Position numbers and translations under genes: made by a program
Origin: an uncultured Eubacteriales bacterium
GTDB taxonomy: Bacteria > Bacillota > Clostridia > Christensenellales > Aristaeellaceae
Direction: 5' to 3'
Assembly (NCBI GenBank): GCA_902793605.1
Contig: CADBEB010000005.1
Span: 1 to 64,000 of the forward strand
Length of the DNA stretch: 64,000 nt
Shown: positions 1-9,059 of the stretch, piece after piece
How the letters are laid out: each line of letters opens with the position of its first letter
How positions within the stretch are numbered: position 1 is the stretch's first letter
The notes under the pieces: model-generated
Told to the model about the DNA's origin: nothing
The model's input: only the letters and a program-made list of their open reading frames with translations
The model's database searches: none

Positions 1-71
1 GAGCCGTCAGGAATACATAAGTCTATTATAGAAGGGACTATAAAAAAATGCAATGGCAGAACTACCATAAG

Positions 72-100
72 TTGACATCCTTCGGGTCCTGTGCTACTAT
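72..100 (+). promoter_or_regulatory. Sigma-A-type promoter of the DUF3048 gene
   Basis: A perfect -35 TTGACA (72-77) and a -10 TACTAT (95-100) are separated by exactly 17 bp. The expected transcript start near 107 leaves a leader of about 38 nt before the ATG at 145. Confidence 0.7.
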
Positions 101-144
101 ATATCGGGTTTTGGAAAATACAGCACACAGGAGGATACACCTTC

Positions 145-1419
145 ATGAAAAGAACACTGAGCTTGGTCCTGGCGCTGATCATGCTGCTGAGCGTGACAGC
201 CGCTTTTGCTGACGGAAAACAGATTGACGGTCTGGCCGAACGGAAGATCAAGATCAATGAAGCCGGCCTGAACGAGGTGGATGACCTGGTCAGCCCGACC
301 ACCGGCCGGAATCTGATGGAGATCGAAGTGCCCGGCGGATTCCTGGGCCTCGCCGCAACCGGTGAGTACCAGCCGATCCTGGTCCAGGTTTCCAACGCGG
401 ATAACGGTCTGGGGAGCTCCTCCAAGATCAAGAATTATCGCAATGCCCCGCTCAACGGCATCTATGCTGACGTGGTATATGAAGCTCTCCAGAAGAAGGG
501 CGGCGGCGAGTCCCGTATGACCTATGTGTTCTCCGATATCATTCCGGACTTTGTGGGCTTTGTCCGCAGCACCCGTATTCAGCACGCGCTGTACCGGGCG
601 GAATGGGAAGCCGCATTTGTAACTTCCGGCTGGAATTACGCGGTGACTGATGTTCCGGATGTCTGGAAGGCAAACGGTCTGCCGGATCCAACCGGCAAGC
701 GGACAGCAGAAGATCCCGGTATCGTCTACGTCGGCGACCTTGGGCAGACCAAGCCGTGGGGTCCCTATGTATTCCGGGTTTTTGACAAGAGCGGCAAAAA
801 GTACAGCGGTGCCAATACGGAGATCTTCAACCTGACCGGTCTGCTGACGGATATCATCCCGAAGGATCATGTGCCGGCCAATCACGCCTGGAAGTTCACG
901 GACGACATCCCTGCAGCCGGGGACAGCGGCAAGTTCGTCTATGTCAAGTTCGGCAATGAGAACAATACGGACAGCCGCCTGGAGTACGATGCTTCCACCA
1001 ATGCCTATATCCGCTATGTGAAACCGGCCAAGGGCGAGGATCTGCCCTACAGGACAAACACCCTGATTAATCCTGTCGTGAAAAAGGTTCAGGGAGACGG
1101 CCGGAACGTCAAGGGCCTTGGCGTTGTGATTGAAGGTATGGAAGCCGGAGATCCCATCACGTTCAACAACGTAATCATCCAGCAGGTTGATTACCAGTGG
1201 ATCAACTTCACCCGTCCAAATCCGAAACTGATCGGCTCCGGCAATGCGGACTACTTCATGGGTGGAAAGCATATCGCCGGCGTCTGGGAGCGCAAGGATC
1301 TGACGAGCCGGACCGTTTTCTACGGCGAGGACGGCAACGAGATTGAGATGCAGCGCGGGCGTACGCTGATCATCCTGATGCCTTACGGCGAAAAGGGTGC
1401 CAGTGTTTCCTACGAGTAA
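145..1419 (+). CDS. Exported DUF3048 domain protein (YerB-like)
   Basis: A 424-residue secreted protein. The ATG at 145 is chosen because a GGAGGA site lies just upstream (130-135) and the product then begins with a normal signal peptide (MKRTLSLVLALIMLLSV, cleavage near AFA-DGK). The rest matches the DUF3048 family: the stretch with PLNGIYADVVYEAL and the FVGFVRSTR segment is the family's N-terminal half, and the FNNVIIQQVDY and GGKHIAGVWERKD stretches belong to the C-terminal half. YerB of Bacillus is a lipoprotein of this family with no established activity; here no lipobox cysteine is visible, so the protein is probably released or wall-associated. Monocistronic, with its own promoter and terminator. 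Confidence 0.85.
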   Translation: MKRTLSLVLALIMLLSVTAAFADGKQIDGLAERKIKINEAGLNEVDDLVSPTTGRNLMEIEVPGGFLGLAATGEYQPILVQVSNADNGLGSSSKIKNYRNAPLNGIYADVVYEALQKKGGGESRMTYVFSDIIPDFVGFVRSTRIQHALYRAEWEAAFVTSGWNYAVTDVPDVWKANGLPDPTGKRTAEDPGIVYVGDLGQTKPWGPYVFRVFDKSGKKYSGANTEIFNLTGLLTDIIPKDHVPANHAWKFTDDIPAAGDSGKFVYVKFGNENNTDSRLEYDASTNAYIRYVKPAKGEDLPYRTNTLINPVVKKVQGDGRNVKGLGVVIEGMEAGDPITFNNVIIQQVDYQWINFTRPNPKLIGSGNADYFMGGKHIAGVWERKDLTSRTVFYGEDGNEIEMQRGRTLIILMPYGEKGASVSYE

Positions 1420-1450
1420 ACGCAGTATCGTTTATCAGCCATATCCAAAC

Positions 1451-1480
1451 GGGAACCGTTGAGAAACGGTTCCCGTTTTC
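1451..1480 (+). terminator. Rho-independent terminator
   Basis: A 10-bp perfect stem (1451-1460 with 1465-1474), loop GAGA, is followed by GTTTTCGTT. It closes the DUF3048 gene. Confidence 0.85.
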
Positions 1481-1512
1481 GTTACAAACCTGTATCCATT
1501 CGTAACAAACCC

Positions 1513-1541
1513 TTGCTTTTTTTGCATAATTATTATACAAT
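1513..1541 (+). promoter_or_regulatory. Promoter of the two-component operon
   Basis: TTGCTT (1513-1518) and TACAAT (1536-1541) are spaced by 17 bp. This puts the transcript start near 1548, just ahead of the AAAGGG site that serves the GTG at 1575. Confidence 0.6.
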
Positions 1542-1574
1542 TTGTACAGTATTGGTTACGAAAGGGTGTTATCG

Positions 1575-2267
1575 GTGGGTAAAAGGATCCTGTTGGTCGA
1601 CGACGAGCCTTTGATCCTGAAAGGCTTGAAATATACCCTGGAACAGGAAGGATACGAAACGGACAGTGCCATGGACGGGGAAGAGGCGCTGGCCAAATTC
1701 GATTCATCCGCCTTCGACCTGATCCTGCTGGACGTCATGCTGCCCAAGCTTGACGGCATCGCCGTATGCCAGCGGATCCGGGAGCACAGCGACGTGCCGA
1801 TCATCATGCTGACCGCCAAGGGTGAAGATATGGACAAGATCCTTGGCCTGGAATACGGTGCGGACGACTACATGACCAAACCCTTCAATATCCTTGAAGT
1901 CAAAGCAAGAATCAAGACGATCCTCCGCCGTGTCTCCGGCAGCGTACAGCAGCAGGAGCACCGCGTAATCCGCGTTCATGACATGGAAGTAAACCTGATT
2001 AAGCGCAGCGTAACCCTCGGCGGAAAGGATATCAAGCTGACCGCCAAGGAGTTTGACCTGCTTCAGATGTTTGTGACGAATCGGGGAACCGTTTTCAGCC
2101 GGGAGCAGATGCTGGAGACGGTCTGGAAATATGATTACGCGGGCGATGCCCGTACGGTGGACGTACATATTCGCCGCCTGAGGGAAAAGATTGAACGGGA
2201 TACTTCGAAGCCTGAATTCATCTTTACCAAATGGGGAGTTGGTTACTATTTCACGGATCAGGACTAA
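1575..2267 (+). CDS. OmpR/PhoB-family response regulator
   Basis: A 230-residue cytoplasmic transcription regulator. The GTG at 1575 is preferred over the TTG at 1542: it follows AAAGGG by 8 nt and opens directly with the receiver sequence GKRILLVDDEP. The receiver domain (about 1-120) has the acidic pair DDE, phosphoacceptor Asp53 (LLDVMLP), the Thr in MLTAK and the Lys in TKPF. The C-terminal winged helix (about 130-230) carries LTAKEFDLL and RTVDVHIRRLREKI, typical of OmpR/PhoB. The sensor kinase gene overlaps its 3' end, so the two form a pair. The signal sensed and the target genes cannot be read from the sequence; the GerMN lipoprotein downstream is probably co-transcribed. Confidence 0.92.
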   Translation: MGKRILLVDDEPLILKGLKYTLEQEGYETDSAMDGEEALAKFDSSAFDLILLDVMLPKLDGIAVCQRIREHSDVPIIMLTAKGEDMDKILGLEYGADDYMTKPFNILEVKARIKTILRRVSGSVQQQEHRVIRVHDMEVNLIKRSVTLGGKDIKLTAKEFDLLQMFVTNRGTVFSREQMLETVWKYDYAGDARTVDVHIRRLREKIERDTSKPEFIFTKWGVGYYFTDQD

Positions 2268-3711
2268 ACAGGCATTCTGGGCCAGCATCAGGTGGAAGAT
2301 CCTGCTGGCCTTTTTTGTCATTGTGGGCCTGTCTTTTTTTGTTGCCGCGACAACGCTGACCGGGCAGGTCAGTGATTATCTGTTTGAACAGCGGACCCGG
2401 GAGGACAGCCTGCTGACTGAGAAGCTGGCGACTTCTGCAGCTCCGCTCTTTCAGTCTGTGTCGGTGGAAGAACTGAACGAGCTTCTGGAGGAGAGCGCGG
2501 TATCCATGAACGGCCGGCTGATGCTGATCGACATGGACGGAAAGATCCAGTATGATACCTTCCAGACACTTTGCGGCCAGCGAATCCAGGTGGATGAAGC
2601 GCTGCAGGTTTTGACGGGGCATCAGGCGGATGCCTATGGGATCCATTCTCCCGGCAAGGCAGTCGTCGAAGAGATGAACGGCGAGAAGAATGCCGATTAC
2701 CTGGCGTACAGTGCGCATGAGATGACCGGATTCCAGGGGCGGATCGGAGTTGCTCTGTTCGTGAGCCGGGTGCAAAGCATGATGGATTCCATGGGCACGG
2801 TCCGCTGGAGGCTGCTGAGCGTGTTCGCAATCATCGCAGTCGCGGCGCTTATACTGGCCCTGGTCCTGAGCCAGGTCCTGACCAAACCGATCACCGCCCT
2901 GAGCCGCACGATGAGAAGGATGGGAAAGGGCGACCTGAGCGTTCGTGTACCCGTCAGCGGCAGCGGAGAATTGCGTGAACTGGCGGAAAACTACAATACA
3001 ATGGCTGCCCAGCTGGAAAGCCTGGACAAGACCAGGAATCAGTTTGTTTCCAATGCGAGCCATGAACTGAAGACACCGCTGGCGACGATGAAGATCATGC
3101 TGGAGACCATGATGTACCAGCCGGATATGCCTACGGATCTCCGCGAGGAGTTCATGCACGACATGAACCATGAGATCGACCGGCTGACCGGGATCATCAC
3201 GGATCTGCTGGTGCTCACACGGATGGACAACAAGGATGAGATGACCCGTGAGACGGTCGATATGAGTGAACTGACGCAGGAAACGGTGCATCTCCTGCTT
3301 CCTGCTGCGGAGAAGAAGGGACAGCAGCTGACGGATGAGATCGAGCCCGGCCTGAGACTGGTCGGAGACCGGATCAAACTGAACCAGATCCTGTATAACT
3401 TGATGGACAACGCGATCAAGTATACACCCGAGCAGGGAAGGATCCATGTTTCCCTGAGAGAGGAGAACGGGGAACTTGTCTGGCGTGTGCACGACAATGG
3501 GATCGGTATTCCGGAGGAGGACCAGGAGCATATCTTTGAACGCTTTTACAGGGTGGATAAGGCAAGGAGCCGCGAGACCGGCGGGACCGGCCTGGGCCTG
3601 AGCATTGTCCGGCAGATGGTTAAGATGCACGGCGGGACGATATCCGTTCACAGTGAACCGGACAGCGGTTCTGAGTTCGTGGTATCCTTTCCCCGGGAGG
3701 GAGTGGAGTGA
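2191..3711 (+). CDS. Membrane sensor histidine kinase (HAMP, HisKA, HATPase)
   Basis: Partner kinase of the preceding regulator, about 506 residues. The start is uncertain: TTG 2191 has a GAGGGA site 6-7 nt upstream but overlaps the regulator by 77 nt; TTG 2239 lacks a spaced site. Two membrane spans (about residues 37-58 and 205-228) enclose an extracellular sensor region of roughly 145 residues. A HAMP linker follows (LTKPITALSRTMRRMGKG), then the phosphoacceptor box SNASHELKTPL with His291, and an ATPase domain with N box (LMDNAIKY), G1 (DNGIGIPEED), F box (FERFYRVD) and G2 (GGTGLGLS). All catalytic boxes are intact. It autophosphorylates and passes phosphate to the regulator. Confidence 0.9.
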   Translation: MNGILRSLNSSLPNGELVTISRIRTKQAFWASIRWKILLAFFVIVGLSFFVAATTLTGQVSDYLFEQRTREDSLLTEKLATSAAPLFQSVSVEELNELLEESAVSMNGRLMLIDMDGKIQYDTFQTLCGQRIQVDEALQVLTGHQADAYGIHSPGKAVVEEMNGEKNADYLAYSAHEMTGFQGRIGVALFVSRVQSMMDSMGTVRWRLLSVFAIIAVAALILALVLSQVLTKPITALSRTMRRMGKGDLSVRVPVSGSGELRELAENYNTMAAQLESLDKTRNQFVSNASHELKTPLATMKIMLETMMYQPDMPTDLREEFMHDMNHEIDRLTGIITDLLVLTRMDNKDEMTRETVDMSELTQETVHLLLPAAEKKGQQLTDEIEPGLRLVGDRIKLNQILYNLMDNAIKYTPEQGRIHVSLREENGELVWRVHDNGIGIPEEDQEHIFERFYRVDKARSRETGGTGLGLSIVRQMVKMHGGTISVHSEPDSGSEFVVSFPREGVE

Positions 3712-5252
3712 TGGGCAGGAAAGGAATGTGTCTGCTGCTGGCACTCTGCTGCCTGACCGTACTGCCCGGGTGCTCCGGAAAACGCGAGGAGGACCGGCAG
3801 CCGGCACCGACACTGCCACCGGCTGAAACGCGGTACATCGCACCGGACCAGGATGAGGTGATTGCAGAAGGCGGAGAATACAGGATCTATCTCCCGGGAC
3901 GTGACGATCTTGGTCTGATCTCCAGGAGTACCAACCTGGACCCGGCCAACCTGAGCGATACGGCGGAGATGCTTGTGCGCAGCCTGATTGAATTTCCCGG
4001 CGACGAAGAGACAAGAAAGCTCGGTGGAAACAAGGCGCTGGATCTGTACGGGGATCATCCGGTCGAAGTCAGCGGTGGCGTCTGCACAGTCAACCTGACT
4101 TCTTCGGCACTTCAGCTGAGCCTCCGGGATTATTACAAAAACTGCCTGGCGCTTGCGACAACGCTGTGTGAAGTGAAAGAGATCAACAGCGTCAATATCC
4201 TGACGGCGGACCAGAGCGTCGGCCTGGACATTACGGGAAACTTGCCTATGGGCACGCTGACTGCACATCCCGGTGAGAACCTGCCGGTGCTCTGGGAACA
4301 GATGGAAGCCAAGCGCACACCGCTGGGAGAAGATCTCAGCAAGACACCGCTGAGCACGCTGACAACGCTGTACTACCCGCTGGCGGACGGGCGGGGGATC
4401 GCCTGCGCCACGCGCCTGGTCAGTTTTGAAGGGCAGACGCCGCAACAGCTGGCGATGGGACTGATCAACGCGGTGAGTTCGGTACGAAAGAGCACGACCG
4501 GTGGCCAGGGATTCCCGGAATTGAGCGAATTGCTGCTGCATGATCCGGTGACCAGCGAGCTCGAGGAAGGCGGCCGCCTGATCACACTGAGCCTGGCGGA
4601 GGATGCGGAGGAACGGATCACGGCCGGAGGGGCAGACCTTGCCTGTACGGTCGCGGCGCTGACGTATACGCTAACGACATTTATACCCGGGATCGCCGCG
4701 GTATGCGTCCGCATCGGGGATAAACCCATCACGGAGCTCCATACAAGGCATTTTGAAACGGTCACCGCGTTGGGCGGCCTGGTTAAAAGGAGTGCGGTAT
4801 CTTCTTTCCTGATGGGCAGCACGACGGTCTATTTTGCCCGGAACGGCATCCTGTGCGAATGCGAGCGGCCGGTTGAACGGCAGCTGGCAGACAATCCGCG
4901 GGCACAGTTGTGCGCGTTGATGGAAGGCCCGGACGGAAGGGAACAGGCGGAAGGTATCGTGGCAACGCTGCCGGAAAATGTCCGGGAAGATGACATCCTC
5001 GGTATCCGGGCGGAAGGCGATACGCTGCTGGTGAACCTGAGCGAAGGCTTCCGCTCCGAAATCCAGGAACTGGGACCGGATACGGAGATCCTGATCTGCT
5101 ACAGCATGGTCAACACACTCTGCCGGAATACCGGGCTGAAGCGTGTCTGCTTCTTCTTCGAGGGAAAACAGGTGGAGACGATTGCCGGGATGATCTACTG
5201 GGCCGGTGAGTTTCTTTACAACACCGGGCTGGCGGAAAAGGGACTGGGATGA
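3711..5252 (+). CDS. GerMN-domain lipoprotein
   Basis: A 513-residue lipoprotein. ATG 3711 overlaps the kinase stop (TGATG) and follows GGGAGGGAGTGG; a GTG codon directly before it (3708) is less likely. The signal peptide ends in a lipobox, LPGC-S, so the protein should be anchored on the outer membrane face. Two GerMN-type modules are visible: about residues 65-170 (AEMLVRSLIEFPGDEET and the following strands) and about 365-500 (AQLCALMEGPDG and LLVNLSEGF). GerMN modules occur in the spore-germination protein GerM and in LpqB-like lipoproteins next to two-component systems. Its overlap with the kinase suggests it modulates or is controlled by that system. Whether this organism sporulates is not shown here. 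Confidence 0.8.
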   Translation: MGRKGMCLLLALCCLTVLPGCSGKREEDRQPAPTLPPAETRYIAPDQDEVIAEGGEYRIYLPGRDDLGLISRSTNLDPANLSDTAEMLVRSLIEFPGDEETRKLGGNKALDLYGDHPVEVSGGVCTVNLTSSALQLSLRDYYKNCLALATTLCEVKEINSVNILTADQSVGLDITGNLPMGTLTAHPGENLPVLWEQMEAKRTPLGEDLSKTPLSTLTTLYYPLADGRGIACATRLVSFEGQTPQQLAMGLINAVSSVRKSTTGGQGFPELSELLLHDPVTSELEEGGRLITLSLAEDAEERITAGGADLACTVAALTYTLTTFIPGIAAVCVRIGDKPITELHTRHFETVTALGGLVKRSAVSSFLMGSTTVYFARNGILCECERPVERQLADNPRAQLCALMEGPDGREQAEGIVATLPENVREDDILGIRAEGDTLLVNLSEGFRSEIQELGPDTEILICYSMVNTLCRNTGLKRVCFFFEGKQVETIAGMIYWAGEFLYNTGLAEKGLG

Positions 5253-5329
5253 CTTGTTTACATTGCGTTCATATTCCTGTCAAAATGCGTTGATATACTC
5301 GCCTCGAAAACCGAAAGGAGGTTTTTGAG

Positions 5330-6634
5330 ATGAGAAAGAGCATGAATAAAAAAGTCCTGGGGATCATCGCGCTGGCGCTGGTATGCGTTATGGCGGGTAC
5401 GATGATCGGGACAACGATTCCGGCAGCGACTGCGGATGAGCAGACCGTCGTACTGACATCTCCGTTCACGGAAGCGATCGCCAAGGTACGCAACAGTGTG
5501 GTTGGCGTGAACAACTACCAGATCGTGAACAGTTATAACAACGGCTATGACAGCTACGACATGTTCCCGTGGAGCTATTTCGGCTTCGGCAATGGCTACG
5601 GCAACGGTTATGGCGGCTATGGCAACGGAAACGGCCGCAAAGATCCCGATTCCTCCCGTGAAGTCAAGTACGGCAGCGGCTCCGGCGTGGTGGTTGAAAA
5701 GGAATACGTACTGACCAACTATCATGTGGTGGAGAACTCCCACTCTCTGAAGATCTCCATTGACGGAGACGAGGATAACCTCTACGACGCAACGGTCGTT
5801 GCTTTTGATGAGGATAAGGATGTTGCGGTCCTCTACGTTCCGGGTCTGCCGCTTGATCCGGTGGAACTGGGTGACAGCGACGCGCTGCAGATCGGCGAAT
5901 GGGTCGTGAACATCGGTAATGCGATCGGCTTTACAGGTACCGCGACTGCCGGCATCGTCTCCGGCCTGAACCGTGAGATCCCCGGCGAGGGAGAATCCAC
6001 GGACAAGTACGGACGTGCGACCAAGGTGGTCAATACGATGATCCAGACCGATGCGGCCATTAACAGCGGCAACAGCGGCGGCGGCATGTTCAACACGGCC
6101 GGCCAGCTGGTTGGCATCCCGACTCTGAAGTACATCGGAACCCGCTACAGCAGCAATGCTACCGTGGAAAGCATCGGTATGTGTATCCCGATAAATGAAG
6201 CGAAGGATGTCATCAGCGAAGCGCTGAAGGCGGACAAACAGGCAGTCGGCGCAACCGAAGAGAAGAAAGAGGAGAGCGGAGAAGAGACTGGCGGCGACCT
6301 GAAGGGTAAACCCCGGATGGGCGTGAGCGTACAGACCGTCCGCGATACCAAGGGTATGCTGCCCCGCGGTGTCTATGTGGCTGAAGTCGAGAAGAACAGC
6401 CCCGCTGAAGCGGCCGGAGTCCAGGTCGGGGACATCATGGTCGAGATCAATGGCCAGGTGATCACCAGCGTGGAAGAGGAGATCGAAATCCTCGGCAAGC
6501 TGAAGGAAGGCGATGAGGTGAAGCTTAAGGTGTTCCGTCCTGAAACGGTGAATGAGACCGGCGGAGTTTCCTCCGAAGGAGATTATGTGGACTTGACCGT
6601 GAAACTGGCGATCGTTGATGCGGTGGCACAGTAA
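5330..6634 (+). CDS. HtrA/DegP-like membrane-anchored serine protease with PDZ domain
   Basis: A 434-residue S1C protease. The ATG at 5330 follows a strong AAAGGAGG. An N-terminal membrane anchor (about residues 8-30) places the protease outside the membrane. The trypsin-like domain has His132 (NYHVV), Asp164 (DKDVAVL) and Ser249 (NSGNSGGG), a complete triad. A PDZ domain occupies about residues 325-425 (RGVYVAEVEKNSPAEAAGV). HtrA proteins degrade or refold damaged exported proteins. An unusual stretch rich in Gly, Asn and Tyr (about residues 60-103) sits between the anchor and the protease core. A bidirectional terminator follows. Confidence 0.92.
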   Translation: MRKSMNKKVLGIIALALVCVMAGTMIGTTIPAATADEQTVVLTSPFTEAIAKVRNSVVGVNNYQIVNSYNNGYDSYDMFPWSYFGFGNGYGNGYGGYGNGNGRKDPDSSREVKYGSGSGVVVEKEYVLTNYHVVENSHSLKISIDGDEDNLYDATVVAFDEDKDVAVLYVPGLPLDPVELGDSDALQIGEWVVNIGNAIGFTGTATAGIVSGLNREIPGEGESTDKYGRATKVVNTMIQTDAAINSGNSGGGMFNTAGQLVGIPTLKYIGTRYSSNATVESIGMCIPINEAKDVISEALKADKQAVGATEEKKEESGEETGGDLKGKPRMGVSVQTVRDTKGMLPRGVYVAEVEKNSPAEAAGVQVGDIMVEINGQVITSVEEEIEILGKLKEGDEVKLKVFRPETVNETGGVSSEGDYVDLTVKLAIVDAVAQ

Positions 6635-6649
6635 ACACAGGCATAAAGG

Positions 6650-6684
6650 AAGTGCCCCGGGCTTTCAGACCCGGGGCACCTTTG
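6650..6684. terminator. Bidirectional terminator between htrA-like and prs-like genes
   Basis: A perfect 10-bp GC-rich stem (6652-6661 with 6670-6679) lies between convergent genes, with CTTTG on the plus side and TTCCTTT on the minus side. Confidence 0.75.
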
Positions 6685-6698
6685 TAAATCCATAACAA

Positions 6699-7916
6699 TC
6701 AGGCGAGACGGATGCCGGCAAGCATCTGTTCATTGTTGTAGCGTTTGATCAGCGCGTGGATCCTGTCGTACGGGTTCAGGAGCTTGCTCAGACTCCGGTC
6801 GTGGTTCAGGGTGGCAATGATGTAGGAAATATACTTGCTCATGTCCGCCTCGATGAACCACTCCGTCTGGGCGAGTTCCGGTTTCCGGTAGGTCAGATTG
6901 GTGGAGATGACCCGGTCGATGATCCCGTCCCGGTAGGCCTTCTCGAAATTGTCCAGCCCATTGGTGAACAGGGCAAAGGTACAGCCGGCAAAGATCCGGT
7001 TCGCTTTGCGCTTTTTCAGTTCCCGGGCCAGGTCGATGACGCTCTCCCCGCTGGAGATCATATCGTCTGCGACGAATACGTCCTTGCCTTCCACGCTGTC
7101 ACCCAGGTATTCGTGGGCAACGATCGGGTTGCGTCCGTTCACGATCCGGGTATAGTCACGGCGTTTGTAGAACAGGCCCATATCCAGCCCCAGGACGGAG
7201 GCGTAGAAGATGTTGCGGTCGATTGCGCCTTCATCCGGGGAGACGATCATCATGTGCTGTTTATCAATCCGCAGAGTCTTGTCCTTTTTCAGCAGGGCCT
7301 TGAAGATCTGGTAGCTGGGCATGATACTCTCAAATCCGGTCGTGGGGATCGCGTTCTGCACACGGGGGTCGTGAGCGTCAAAGGTGATGATGTTGGAGAC
7401 ACCCATGTTCTCCAGCTCCTGAAGGGCCATGGCGCAGTCCAGACTTTCACGGGAGGCGCGGCGGTGCTGCCGGGCTTCGTAAAGCATCGGCATGATCACG
7501 GTAACGCGCTTGGCTTTACCGCCCATGGCGGCAATGATGCGCTTCAGGTTGGCAAAATGCTCGTCCGGGCTCATCGGGACCCTTTGGCCGAACATGCTGT
7601 ATGAAACGTTATAGGCGCCCGGGTCACAGAGAATATACATATCGTAACCGCGGATGCTCTCCTTGATCATGCCTTTGGCTTCGCCGTTTCCAAAGCGTGG
7701 GCATGTGACGTTGATCAGGAAATCCTGGCGTTCAACGCCGGGGGTGGTTCTCATATCTCCAGGCTCGGACTCTTCTGCATGGTCCTGCCATTTCTTCAGC
7801 CAGCTGTTGACCTTTTCGCCGATCTCTTCCGTGCCCGGCATTGCGATCAGCCCCAGAGGGCCTACGGGATAAGTCAGAAAAGAATCCTTGTTCCATGCGC
7901 TGACGAAATCAGTCAT
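6699..7916 (-). CDS. prs: Ribose-phosphate pyrophosphokinase (PRPP synthetase), long form
   Basis: A 405-residue cytoplasmic enzyme that makes PRPP from ribose 5-phosphate and ATP for nucleotide, histidine and tryptophan synthesis. The start at 7916 is set by a perfect GGAGG five bases upstream; the longer reading frame has no such site. Family signatures are the segment FGQRVPMSPDEHFANLK with the following MPMLYEARQHRR, the DAHDPRVQNAIP stretch, and the PRPP loop VFVADDMISSGESV. The enzyme is longer than the usual 310-320 residues, mainly from an N-terminal extension, as seen in several Clostridia. It is monocistronic. The call is firm for the family; kinetic class is not predictable. Confidence 0.85.
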   Translation of the reverse strand: MTDFVSAWNKDSFLTYPVGPLGLIAMPGTEEIGEKVNSWLKKWQDHAEESEPGDMRTTPGVERQDFLINVTCPRFGNGEAKGMIKESIRGYDMYILCDPGAYNVSYSMFGQRVPMSPDEHFANLKRIIAAMGGKAKRVTVIMPMLYEARQHRRASRESLDCAMALQELENMGVSNIITFDAHDPRVQNAIPTTGFESIMPSYQIFKALLKKDKTLRIDKQHMMIVSPDEGAIDRNIFYASVLGLDMGLFYKRRDYTRIVNGRNPIVAHEYLGDSVEGKDVFVADDMISSGESVIDLARELKKRKANRIFAGCTFALFTNGLDNFEKAYRDGIIDRVISTNLTYRKPELAQTEWFIEADMSKYISYIIATLNHDRSLSKLLNPYDRIHALIKRYNNEQMLAGIRLA

Positions 7917-8053
7917 ACGTACCTCCTTCGAGGGTCGGTGACAACACATACACTTACAGTATACTCTTATTTCATCCAAAAGAGAAGCGAGAAATTGGTC
8001 GTTTCTGTTCCTTTTTACAACATTCAGGCATTGGATACAGAGCGGGAAAGAAG

Positions 8054-8082
8054 TTGCGCCCGCAGGAAGAAAACATTATAAT
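8054..8082 (+). promoter_or_regulatory. Promoter of the LRR-deacetylase operon
   Basis: TTGCGC (8054-8059) and a perfect TATAAT (8077-8082) are 17 bp apart. The predicted transcript start near 8089 almost coincides with an upstream ATG (8091), which argues for translation from 8118 instead. Confidence 0.75.
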
Positions 8083-8117
8083 GTTACATCATGACCGGAA
8101 GGGATTGGAGAAGGAAC

Positions 8118-9059
8118 ATGAGCCTGAAAAGACTGGGGTCCCTGGTGTTTTGCCTGATGCTGCTGAGCATGTTGTTCACACCTGCGCTGGCGGATGAGAA
8201 AACAGTAACCTGGCGCAGCATTACTGTGAGCAAAGATGCGGAAGAGGTGGACCTTGGGAAAACCGCCGTACAGGACTGGAACGCGTTCTATGCTTTCCTG
8301 GGTCAGCTCCCCAACCTGAAAAAGGTGGATATGTTCAATAACGTGCTGAACCTGAAGGTGTTCAAAAAACTGAATGAGCTTTTCCCGGATGTCAGTTTCG
8401 GCTGCCAGTTTCGCTTCGGAAAGCGCCGGATGCGTACGGATGAAACGGCATTCTCGACCCTTTGGGCCGAGGGTGACCGAAAGTGCAGCTATGACGAGAT
8501 CTCCATGCTCAGCTGGTGCCGGAATCTGTACGCCCTCGATATCGGGCATAATCCGGTCAAAAAGCTGGATTTCCTCTATGATCTGCCTGAACTCCGGATC
8601 CTGATTGTCGCCATCTGCGACGTGACGGACATTACGCCGATCGCGAGCCTTAAGCACCTGGAGTACCTGGAGATCTTCCATAACAACATCACCGATGTCT
8701 CCTGCCTGAAAGACCTGAAATACCTGATGGACCTGAACCTGGTCAAGAACAAGGTGAAAGACCTGACCCCGCTGGCGGAGATTAAGAGTTTGCAGCGGCT
8801 TTGGATCCACCTTGCAGACAGGGACAATCCCGGTTCGCCGGACGCGGAAACACTTAAGATGCTGCAGGAGGCACTGCCGAACTGCCACATCGACGCGGAA
8901 TCCACTTCCACTGCAGGCGGCTGGCGGGTAGACCCGCATTATACCGCGATGAAAAAAATGTACGGGCAGAGGGCTTATGAACCCTTTGAAGACTCGGATC
9001 CGGAGAACATGCCGGAACCCTGGCGGAGCGAACGCCTGAAGCAGGAAGGAGACCAATGA
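8118..9059 (+). CDS. Exported leucine-rich-repeat protein
   Basis: A 313-residue secreted protein. ATG 8118 is chosen because GGAGAAGG precedes it and because the promoter leaves no leader for the ATG at 8091. A signal peptide (MSLKRLGSLVFCLMLLSML, cleavage near ALA-DEK) is followed by a cap and about five to six short repeats of the 22-residue bacterial type, for example LDIGHNPVKKLDFLYDL and LNLVKNKVKDLTPLAEI. Such repeats form a curved binding surface; the ligand is unknown. The stop overlaps the next start by four bases (ATGA), so it is translationally coupled to a cell-wall-type deacetylase, which hints at a role at the envelope. Confidence 0.8.
   Translation: MSLKRLGSLVFCLMLLSMLFTPALADEKTVTWRSITVSKDAEEVDLGKTAVQDWNAFYAFLGQLPNLKKVDMFNNVLNLKVFKKLNELFPDVSFGCQFRFGKRRMRTDETAFSTLWAEGDRKCSYDEISMLSWCRNLYALDIGHNPVKKLDFLYDLPELRILIVAICDVTDITPIASLKHLEYLEIFHNNITDVSCLKDLKYLMDLNLVKNKVKDLTPLAEIKSLQRLWIHLADRDNPGSPDAETLKMLQEALPNCHIDAESTSTAGGWRVDPHYTAMKKMYGQRAYEPFEDSDPENMPEPWRSERLKQEGDQ

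Noticed and set aside
2251..4014. A 587-codon minus-strand frame opposite the sensor kinase
   Set aside because: Shadow of the kinase and lipoprotein genes; no recognisable domain or start signal.
8091..8117. Start of the LRR protein at ATG 8091
   Set aside because: The promoter TTGCGC/TATAAT puts the transcript start at about 8089, leaving no ribosome site, while ATG 8118 has GGAGAAGG and gives a clean signal peptide.
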